From Streptomyces rishiriensis (lineage in GTDB: Bacteria > Actinomycetota > Actinomycetes > Streptomycetales > Streptomycetaceae): DNA of 64,000 bases. Every line of letters starts with the position of its first letter. The first letter of the stretch is position 1. Made by a program: the position numbers and the translations under genes. The notes beneath the pieces were generated by a model. The model did not search any database and was not told the DNA's origin. It saw only the letters and a list, made by a program, of their open reading frames with translations. Of this stretch, positions 1 to 6,741 are shown one piece after another. The stretch is taken from NCBI RefSeq assembly GCF_030815485.1, contig NZ_JAUSWV010000002.1, positions 6,324,001-6,388,000 of the forward strand. The letters are read 5' to 3'.

Positions 1-1032
1 GATGCCGAAGGACTCCTCCATCGGCGTCAGCTTGTACAGCTGCTCCAGGACCGCCTCCGGCACGAAGCCGTTCTTGATCTCGATGACCAGACGCAGGCCG
101 TGCGCGCGGTCCGTGAGGTCCTTGACGTCGGCGATGCCCTGGATCTTCTTCGAGCCGACCAGGTCCTTGATCTTGGCGATGACCTTCTCGGGTCCGACGG
201 TGAAGGGCAGTTCGGTGATGACCAGGCCCTTGCGGCGGGCCGTGACGGTCTCCACCGCGACGGTGGCACGGATCTTGAACGTGCCGCGGCCGTTCTCGTA
301 GGCGTCCCGGATGCCGGAGAGGCCGACGATCCGGCCGCCGGTGGGCAGGTCGGGGCCCGGAACGTACTTCATCAGGGCGTCCAGATCCGCGCCGGGGTAG
401 CGGATCAGATGGCGGGCGGCCGCGATGACCTCGCCCAGGTTGTGCGGCGGCATGTTCGTGGCCATGCCGACCGCGATCCCGGACGCGCCGTTGACCAGCA
501 GGTTCGGGAAGGCGGCGGGCAGTGCCACCGGCTCCTGCTCCTGGCCGTCGTAGTTGGGCGAGAAGTCGACCGTGTCCTCGTCGATCGACTCCGTCATCAG
601 GCTCGTCGCCTGGGCCTGGCGGCACTCGGTGTACCGCATCGCGGCCGGCGGGTCGTCGTTGCCCAGCGAGCCGAAGTTGCCGTGGCCGTCGATCAGCGGC
701 ACGCGCATCGAGAAGGGCTGGGCCATCCGCACCAGCGCGTCGTAGATCGACGCGTCACCGTGCGGGTGCAGCTTGCCCATGACCTCGCCGACGACCCGGG
801 CGCACTTCACATAGCCGCGCTCGGGGCGCAGGCCCATCTCGTTCATCTGATAGACGATGCGGCGGTGGACCGGCTTGAGGCCGTCACGGGCGTCCGGCAG
901 GGCGCGGGAGTAGATGACCGAGTACGCGTACTCGAGGAAGGAGCCCTGCATCTCGTCGACGACGTCGATGTCGAGGATCCGCTCCTCGTACGAGTCGTCG
1001 GGCGGCGGGGTCTTCGTGCTGCGGCGGGCCAT
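1..1032 (-). CDS. parC: DNA topoisomerase IV subunit A / gyrase A-like protein, 5' part only
   Basis: This is the N-terminal 344 codons of a type IIA topoisomerase A subunit; the 3' end lies outside the window. The protein cuts and rejoins duplex DNA together with a ParE/GyrB partner. The ATG at 1030-1032 follows an AAGGAG ribosome site. The 5Y-CAP region is clear: LPDARDGLKPVHRR, then HPHGDASIYD, then the catalytic tyrosine in AAMRYTE. At the position equivalent to E. coli GyrA Ser83 there is Ala (GDAS), as in mycobacterial GyrA, while the downstream Asp is kept. The first residues (MARRSTKTPPPDDSYEERIL) look more like the second A-type subunit of Streptomyces (ParC) than gyrase A proper, but gyrA cannot be excluded without the C-terminal domain. 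Confidence 0.88.
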   Translation of the reverse strand, partial: MARRSTKTPPPDDSYEERILDIDVVDEMQGSFLEYAYSVIYSRALPDARDGLKPVHRRIVYQMNEMGLRPERGYVKCARVVGEVMGKLHPHGDASIYDALVRMAQPFSMRVPLIDGHGNFGSLGNDDPPAAMRYTECRQAQATSLMTESIDEDTVDFSPNYDGQEQEPVALPAAFPNLLVNGASGIAVGMATNMPPHNLGEVIAAARHLIRYPGADLDALMKYVPGPDLPTGGRIVGLSGIRDAYENGRGTFKIRATVAVETVTARRKGLVITELPFTVGPEKVIAKIKDLVGSKKIQGIADVKDLTDRAHGLRLVIEIKNGFVPEAVLEQLYKLTPMEESFGI

Positions 1033-1302
1033 CGCTGCCGGCTCCTTGCTGGGGCGTGATACGGGATCTGACGCGGACCATTGTGGACCGTGGCACTGAC
1101 AGCGCGGGCGAGGACCCGGCGTCGGCCGTCCGGCCCGAACGCAGGGGCATCTCCTCCACGGCTGTCCGCAGGCTACGCGATCTCGCTCTCGGCGTATGTC
1201 GTCCGGGAACTTCGCGGACCGTCCGCACGCTTGCATACAGTGGCAGGACCGGCAGGAAAACCGCGGTTTCGACGACCGCGTCCGCGATCGGAAGGGACGT
1301 AC

Positions 1303-2652
1303 ATGCCCATGGGTCACACGGCCACAGCCCAGGCAGGCTCCGGGGGCCTGACAGCGACCGAGCACCGTCTGGCCAACGGCCTGCGCGTGGTGCTCTCGGA
1401 GGACCACCTGACCCCGGTCGCGGCGGTGTGCCTCTGGTACGACGTCGGTTCGCGCCACGAAGTCAAGGGGCGTACGGGTCTTGCTCACCTTTTCGAGCAC
1501 CTGATGTTCCAGGGCTCCGGGCAGGTCAAGGGCAACGGCCACTTCGAGCTGGTCCAGGGGGCCGGTGGTTCGCTCAACGGAACCACGAGCTTCGAGCGCA
1601 CGAACTACTTCGAGACCATGCCCACCCACCAGCTGGAGCTCGCCCTCTGGCTGGAGGCCGACCGCATGGGCTCGCTGCTCACCGCGCTGGACGACGAGTC
1701 GATGGAGAACCAGCGCGACGTCGTCAAGAACGAGCGCCGCCAGCGCTACGACAACGTCCCCTACGGCACGGCCTTCGAGAAGCTGACCGCTCTCGCCTAC
1801 CCGGACGGCCACCCGTACCACCACACGCCGATCGGCTCGATGGCCGACCTGGACGCGGCGACCCTGGAGGACGCGCGCGCGTTCTTCCGCACGTACTACG
1901 CGCCCAACAACGCGGTCCTCTCCGTGGTCGGTGACATCGACCCGGAGCAGACCCTCGCCTGGGTCGAGAAGTACTTCGGCTCCATCCCCGGCCACGACGG
2001 CAAGCCCGCCCCCCGTGACGGCGGACTGCCCGACGTCATCGGCGAACAGCTGCGCGAGATCGTCGAGGAGGAGGTACCGGCCCGTGCGCTGATGGCCGCC
2101 TACCGGCTGCCCGAGGACGGCACGCGCGCGTGCGACGCCGTCGACCTGGCGCTCACCGTCCTCGGCGGCGGCGAGTCCTCCCGCCTGTACAACCGGCTCG
2201 TGCGCCGCGACCGTACGGCCGTCGCGGCCGGCTTCGGCCTGCTGCGGCTCGCCGGAGCGCCCTCCCTGGGCTGGCTGGACGTGAAGACGTCCGGTGACGT
2301 CGAGGTGCCCGTCATCGAGGCCGCCATCGACGAGGAACTCGCCCGGTTCGCCGAGGAGGGGCCCACGGCGGAGGAAATGGAGCGGGCTCAGGCGCAGTTG
2401 GAGCGCGAGTGGCTCGACCGGCTCGGCACGGTCGCCGGCCGCGCCGACGAACTGTGCCGGTTCGCCGTCCTGTTCGGCGACCCGCAGCTCGCCCTCACCG
2501 CCGTCCAGCGCGTGCTGGACGTGACGCCCGAGGAGGTGCAGGAGATCGCCAAGGCCCGCCTGCGCCCCGACAACCGCGCGGTGCTCGTCTACGAGCCGAC
2601 CGCCGCCGAAGCCCCCGCCGACCAGGACGAGAACGAGGAGGCGGCCCGGTGA
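1303..2652 (+). CDS. M16 family zinc metalloprotease, active subunit
   Basis: This 449-residue protein is an M16B (insulinase/pitrilysin-like) peptidase. The inverted zinc motif HLFEH is at residues 62-66 and the third ligand glutamate is in VVKNE at about 144, so the site is complete. I chose the ATG at 1303 because GGAAGGGA lies just upstream and the M16 fold begins directly after it (TEHRLANGLRVVLSED); the frame is open further upstream to 1081 but that part has no family similarity. No signal peptide is visible, so it is probably cytoplasmic. Its TGA overlaps the start of the next M16 gene by 4 nt, indicating translational coupling and a two-subunit enzyme in which this one cuts peptides and the partner helps close the chamber. 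Confidence 0.9.
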   Translation: MPMGHTATAQAGSGGLTATEHRLANGLRVVLSEDHLTPVAAVCLWYDVGSRHEVKGRTGLAHLFEHLMFQGSGQVKGNGHFELVQGAGGSLNGTTSFERTNYFETMPTHQLELALWLEADRMGSLLTALDDESMENQRDVVKNERRQRYDNVPYGTAFEKLTALAYPDGHPYHHTPIGSMADLDAATLEDARAFFRTYYAPNNAVLSVVGDIDPEQTLAWVEKYFGSIPGHDGKPAPRDGGLPDVIGEQLREIVEEEVPARALMAAYRLPEDGTRACDAVDLALTVLGGGESSRLYNRLVRRDRTAVAAGFGLLRLAGAPSLGWLDVKTSGDVEVPVIEAAIDEELARFAEEGPTAEEMERAQAQLEREWLDRLGTVAGRADELCRFAVLFGDPQLALTAVQRVLDVTPEEVQEIAKARLRPDNRAVLVYEPTAAEAPADQDENEEAAR

Positions 2653-4037
2653 CCGAGCTCGCCACGATGGACTTCCACCCCCAGCCCCGGGCGGGCGAGG
2701 CCAAGCCGTGGGCGTTCCCGGCGCCCGAGCGCACCGCGCTGGCCAACGGCCTGACCGTGCTGCACTGCCACCGTCCCGGCCAGCAGGTCGTCGCCGTCGA
2801 GATCCTCCTCGACGCACCTCTGGACGCCGAACCGGCCAACCTCGACGGCGTCGCCACGATCATGGCGCGGGCCTTCTCGGAGGGAACCGACAAGCACTCC
2901 GCAGAGGACTTCGCCGCCGAACTGGAGCGCTGCGGCGCCACCCTGGACGCGCACGCCGATCACCCCGGCGTCCGGCTGAGCCTCGAAGTGCCGGCCTCGC
3001 GCCTGTCCAAGGGCCTCGGCCTGCTGGCCGACGCGCTCAGGGCCCCCGCGTTCGCCGACAGCGAGATCGAGCGCCTGGTCCGCAACCGGCTGGACGAGAT
3101 CCCGCACGAGCTGGCCAACCCCTCCCGGCGCGCCGCCAAGGAGCTCTCCAAGGAGCTCTTCCCGGCCACCGCGCGGATGTCGCGCCCCCGTCAGGGCACC
3201 GCGGAGACGGTCGAGAAGATCGACTCCGCGGCCGTACGCGCCTTCTACGAGAAGCACGTCCGCCCCGCCACGGCCACCGCCGTGGTCGTCGGCGACCTCA
3301 CCGGCGTCGACCTGGAGGCGCTCCTCGGCGACACCCTGGGCGCCTGGACGGGCTCCTCGGCCCAGCCGCGGCCCGTGCCGCCGGTGACCGCCGACGACAC
3401 CGGCCGGGTCGTCATCGTGGACCGTCCCGGCGCCGTCCAGACGCAGTTGCTGATCGGCCGCATCGGCGCCGACCGGCACGACCGCGTGTGGCCCGCGCAG
3501 GTGCTCGGCACGTACTGCCTCGGCGGCACCCTCACCTCCCGGCTGGACCGTGTCCTGCGGGAGGAGAAGGGCTACACCTACGGTGTCCGCGCGTTCGGGC
3601 AGGTCCTGCGGTCCGCCCCGGACGGCTCGGGCGCCGCGATGCTCGCCATCAGCGGCTCCGTCGACACCCCGAACACCGGTCCCGCCCTGGACGACCTGTG
3701 GAAGGTGCTGCGCACCCTCGCGGCGGAGGGGCTGACCGACGCCGAGCGTGACGTCGCCGTGCAGAACCTGGTCGGTGTGGCGCCGCTGAAGTTCGAGACC
3801 GCCGCGGCCGTCGCCGGCACGCTGGCCGACCAGGTCGAGCAGCACCTGCCCGACGACTTCCAGGCCACGCTGTACCAGCAGCTGGCCGCGACCGGCACGG
3901 TGGAGGCCACCGCGGCGGCCGTCAACGCCTTCCCGGTGGACCGCCTGGTGACCGTTCTCGTCGGGGACGCCGCCCAGATCAAGGAACCGGTCGAAGCCCT
4001 CGGCATCGGCGAGGTGAAGGTCGTGTCCGCCGAGTAG
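2649..4037 (+). CDS. M16 family protein, non-catalytic partner subunit
   Basis: This 462-residue protein shares the M16 fold (ALANGLTVLHC... in the N-terminal half) but the segment where HxxEH should stand reads TIMARAFSEG and has no histidine, so it cannot bind zinc. The C-terminal half keeps the Arg...Tyr pair typical of the second subunit (LREEKGYTYGVRAFG, about residues 298-312), used by M16B heterodimers to hold substrate. The GTG start at 2649 overlaps the upstream TGA in GTGA. Together with the active subunit it should form an alpha-beta M16B protease, as in mitochondrial processing peptidase-like bacterial pairs. The substrate is unknown; in Streptomyces these pairs sit near the ParC gene. 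Confidence 0.88.
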   Translation: MTELATMDFHPQPRAGEAKPWAFPAPERTALANGLTVLHCHRPGQQVVAVEILLDAPLDAEPANLDGVATIMARAFSEGTDKHSAEDFAAELERCGATLDAHADHPGVRLSLEVPASRLSKGLGLLADALRAPAFADSEIERLVRNRLDEIPHELANPSRRAAKELSKELFPATARMSRPRQGTAETVEKIDSAAVRAFYEKHVRPATATAVVVGDLTGVDLEALLGDTLGAWTGSSAQPRPVPPVTADDTGRVVIVDRPGAVQTQLLIGRIGADRHDRVWPAQVLGTYCLGGTLTSRLDRVLREEKGYTYGVRAFGQVLRSAPDGSGAAMLAISGSVDTPNTGPALDDLWKVLRTLAAEGLTDAERDVAVQNLVGVAPLKFETAAAVAGTLADQVEQHLPDDFQATLYQQLAATGTVEATAAAVNAFPVDRLVTVLVGDAAQIKEPVEALGIGEVKVVSAE

Positions 4038-4225
4038 GTCCCGGCAACGGCGCACGCGTGCGGGGGCCCTGGTCGACGAAAGCGTCACCAGGGCCTCCGT
4101 ATGTCCGAATTGATGCGGAGGTTGCCCGTCTGCCCTGTGGGATGCGCTACAAAACCCGGGATTCGTTTGAGGATTGAAACCCGCGCCGCTTAGCGTCATC
4201 CGGGCTGTTCGTCAGGCAGTGCGCC

Positions 4226-4408
4226 GCAGCCGCGGCACCGGACAGTCATCGCCGAGTCCCCGTACGGCGCGAGCCAGGGGAGCCGGGGACCCACTTGTGA
4301 AGTCCCTGGGGTGAATCGGACGCCCGCGCGTGAACGCGAGGGGGTCCGTAGGAGACCTTCCTGCTCCGAACCCGTCAGCTAACCCGGTAGGCGAGAGGGA
4401 AGGAAAGG
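4226..4408 (+). promoter_or_regulatory. c-di-AMP riboswitch (ydaO/yuaA class) in the M23 peptidase leader
   Basis: The leader carries the ordered conserved blocks of the ydaO RNA: GCCGGGGACCCA (about 4281-4292), GGGGTGAATC (about 4309-4318), CCGAACCCGTCAGCTAACCC (about 4367-4386) and GGTAGGCGAGAGGGAAGG (about 4385-4403). In this class, bound cyclic di-AMP usually switches expression of cell-wall hydrolase or potassium-transport genes off, and here the RNA precedes a secreted M23 peptidase. The boundaries are approximate. A candidate promoter, TTGAGG (4167-4172) with an 18-nt spacer and TAGCGT (4191-4196), lies just upstream, so the transcript would start near 4203. Confidence 0.9.
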
Positions 4409-4422
4409 ACACCCACGACTTC

Positions 4423-5166
4423 ATGGCGTTCACCTGCGCGCCCGGTAAGCACCGTCGGCCCAGCCGGATGCAGCGGACCACCGCTCGCGCGGCGGGCGTC
4501 GCGGCGCTCACCACCACCGGTGTGATGGCCACCGTCGCCTCCACTCCGGCTCTCGCCGCCGAACCCAGCCCCGAGCAGACCGGGCTGATCCCCGTCGTCA
4601 CCGCCTCCGCGGCCGTCGCCGAGCAGGTCGACGACCAGGTCGCCGTGCAGAAGCACGCGGCCTTCGAGGAGGCCGCCCGTCAGGCCGCGGCCAAGAAGGC
4701 CGTCGAGGAGCGCGAGGCACGCGTGCGTGCCGCCCGTGAGGCCGAGCGCAAGCGCCTCAACACCTTCGTGCTGCCGATCACCGGTTCCTACGTCTCCACC
4801 GGCTACCAGGCCAGCAGCTCCCTGTGGTCCTCCGGCAGCCACACCGGCATCGACTTCCACGCGGCCAGCGGCACCACGGTGCACGCGGTCGGGCTGGGCA
4901 CCGTCGTCGAGGCCGGCTGGGGCGGGTCGTACGGCAACCAGGTCGTCATCAAGATGAACGACGGGACGTACACCCAGTACGGTCACCTGTCGTCCATCGA
5001 GGTGTCGGTGGGCCAGCAGGTCGCCCCGGGGCAGCGGATCGCCCTGTCCGGCGCCACCGGCAACGTCACCGGCGCGCATCTGCACTTCGAGGCCCGCACC
5101 ACCGCGGAGTACGGCTCGGACATCGATCCGGTCGCCTACCTCCGCAACCACGGCGTGAACGTCTGA
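4423..5166 (+). CDS. Secreted M23 (LytM-type) peptidoglycan endopeptidase
   Basis: This 247-residue protein starts at the ATG at 4423, behind GAAGGAAAGGA of the riboswitch end. A signal peptide covers residues 1-46 (basic n-region, hydrophobic core, cleavage near ALAA/EPS). Residues 62-112 are Ala/Glu/Lys/Arg-rich and likely form a coiled coil. The M23 domain follows, with zinc ligands in HTGID (H140, D144) and GAHLHFE (H219, H221) and the extra histidine in YGHLS (H188), so it should be catalytically competent. It would cut peptide cross-links of the cell wall outside the cell. The c-di-AMP riboswitch upstream ties its expression to osmotic or cell-wall signalling, as for resuscitation and cell-wall lytic genes in other Streptomyces. 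Confidence 0.92.
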   Translation: MAFTCAPGKHRRPSRMQRTTARAAGVAALTTTGVMATVASTPALAAEPSPEQTGLIPVVTASAAVAEQVDDQVAVQKHAAFEEAARQAAAKKAVEEREARVRAAREAERKRLNTFVLPITGSYVSTGYQASSSLWSSGSHTGIDFHAASGTTVHAVGLGTVVEAGWGGSYGNQVVIKMNDGTYTQYGHLSSIEVSVGQQVAPGQRIALSGATGNVTGAHLHFEARTTAEYGSDIDPVAYLRNHGVNV

Positions 5167-5191
5167 CGACCCCACGGCGACGGATCGTCTT

Positions 5192-5220
5192 GCCCCGGCC
5201 CTTCCGGCCGGGGCTTTCGC
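5192..5220 (+). terminator. Rho-independent-like terminator after the M23 gene
   Basis: A perfect 9-bp stem GCCCCGGCC/GGCCGGGGC with the 5-nt loop CTTCC is followed by TTTCGCCGTTTT. It lies 26 nt after the peptidase stop codon. Confidence 0.75.
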
Positions 5221-5355
5221 CGTTTTCGGGGCCTCGCTGTCCAAAAAATATCCCCGGATTCCGGCCCGCCATCGGAAATTCCCGCTCATTGCAATAGAGT
5301 CACGGAACACACGTCAATCGTCGACGTTTCACGGGGATTAAGGCGGAGGTCCGTC

Positions 5356-6051
5356 ATGCGTATTCCGGCGCACTCGGTGTGCACGGCCATTCGGGACGAC
5401 ATCGTCGCGGGTGTCTACGAGCGCGGCAGCCGCCTCACGGAGGAACTCCTCGCCCGCCGCTACGGCGTTTCCCGCGTCCCCGTCCGAGAGGCGCTGCGCA
5501 CCCTGGAGGCCGAGGGCTTCGTCGTCACCCGGCGGCACGCGGGCGCGTGCGTCGCGGAACCGACCGAGCAGGAGGCCGCGGACCTGCTGGAGATGCGGAT
5601 GCTCCTGGAGCCGCTCGGCGCCTCCCGCGCCGCCCAGCGGCGCACCGAGGCCCATCTGAAGGTGCTGCGCGGTCTCGTCCGACTGGGCCAGGAGCGGGCC
5701 AGGCGGGGCAACAGCGAGGATCTGCGCTCGCTGGGGGGCTGGTTCCACGAGACGCTCGCCCAGTCCTGCGGAAGCCACGCCCTCACGTCGATGCTCACCC
5801 AGCTGCGCCACAAGATCGCCTGGATGTACGCGGTCGAGGCCCCGGCCGACCCCGTGGAGTCCTGGGCGGAGCACGGCGCGATCGTGGACGCGGTGGCGCG
5901 CGGCGACGGCGAGCGCGCGCGGACGATAACGGCGCTGCACACCGAGCGCGCGACGGCCGCGCACCGGCTGCGCTTTTCCGGCGGTTCCGAGCGGACCGAC
6001 CGTGTGAGGAGTTCGCAACCTCCCGTAAACATGACGGGTCTGCGGCATTAA
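5356..6051 (+). CDS. GntR-family (FadR/FCD subfamily) transcriptional regulator
   Basis: This 231-residue protein has an N-terminal winged helix at about residues 8-70 (IRDDIVAGVYERGSRLTEE, then RYGVSRVPVREALRTLEAEG), the classical GntR pattern. An all-helical FCD effector domain follows from about residue 75 to 200, with ligand-pocket residues in EMRMLLEP, FHETLAQ and EHGAIVDAV. The start is ATG with GGAGGT 6 nt upstream. The gene stands alone between a terminator and the convergent ptsH. FCD regulators usually sense small carboxylic acids or sugar acids; the ligand cannot be read from the sequence. The upstream region 5221-5355 is unusually AT-rich for this genome and probably holds its promoter. 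Confidence 0.88.
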   Translation: MRIPAHSVCTAIRDDIVAGVYERGSRLTEELLARRYGVSRVPVREALRTLEAEGFVVTRRHAGACVAEPTEQEAADLLEMRMLLEPLGASRAAQRRTEAHLKVLRGLVRLGQERARRGNSEDLRSLGGWFHETLAQSCGSHALTSMLTQLRHKIAWMYAVEAPADPVESWAEHGAIVDAVARGDGERARTITALHTERATAAHRLRFSGGSERTDRVRSSQPPVNMTGLRH

Positions 6052-6121
6052 CACGAGGGCCGTATACAAAGAGGGGGTAATTCGCGGGGGATTATTTCTG
6101 CTGCCCGTGAACGGGAAATGC

Positions 6122-6155
6122 GAAGGGCTCGCCCGATAATTCGGACGAGCCCTTC
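6122..6155. terminator. Bidirectional terminator between the GntR gene and ptsH
   Basis: A 10-bp perfect inverted repeat (GAAGGGCTCG at 6122-6131 and CGAGCCCTTC at 6146-6155) with a further CCGA/TCGG inner stem lies between two convergent genes. It can serve both. Confidence 0.7.
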
Positions 6156-6279
6156 AATGTCAGCGGTGCGGCACCTTCGAGGCGACGAACACCGCTACCG
6201 TCGATCGAGCGATCCCCGTGATGCGCGACCACATCCGCGAGAGCGGTGCCGGTTCGGACGCGCAAAGGGGGCCGTGTGC

Positions 6280-6561
6280 TCAGACGGTCTCGGGAAGCTC
6301 CTCGAGACCCTCGGCGACCAGCTTCGCCAGACGGTCGAGGGCGGCGTCCGCGCCGTCGGCCTCGGAGGCGAGGACGATCTCCTCGCCGCCCTGGGCGCCC
6401 AGGCCGAGAACGGCCAGCATGGAGGCCGCGTTGACGGGGTTGCCGTCGGCCTTGGCGATCGTCACCGGGATACCTGCGGCCGTGGCGGCCCGGACGAAGA
6501 TGGAAGCGGGGCGGGCGTGAAGGCCCTCGGCCCAGCCGACGTTGACGCGGCGCTCAGCCAT
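6280..6561 (-). CDS. ptsH: HPr, phosphocarrier protein of the PTS
   Basis: This 93-residue protein is HPr, which passes phosphate from enzyme I (PEP-dependent) to the sugar-specific EIIA domains. The active-site histidine is H15 in GLHARPAS. The regulatory-serine region reads NAASMLAVLGLG (S47), although Streptomyces is not known to use HPr(Ser) kinase the way Bacillus does. I chose the ATG at 6559-6561 with GAAGGGCAG upstream, which gives the usual length; a 16-codon longer reading frame has no support. The gene is monocistronic, convergent with the GntR gene and divergent from the acetyltransferase gene. Confidence 0.95.
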   Translation of the reverse strand: MAERRVNVGWAEGLHARPASIFVRAATAAGIPVTIAKADGNPVNAASMLAVLGLGAQGGEEIVLASEADGADAALDRLAKLVAEGLEELPETV

Positions 6562-6741
6562 GTGATGCTGCCCTTCAGTGTTCAGGTTGTCTAGACCAGT
6601 GTTCCACACGTGAAGCGTGTGAGGGAGGGGTCACGTGTCCCTCCCGACGTGGTGGTCGGATCGCGGCCTCGATCCGACGTGCGTCCCCCACAGACAGACT
6701 GCCTCGCGCCGTTGTCGTACGCGAGCCGTACTCTGGGCCCC

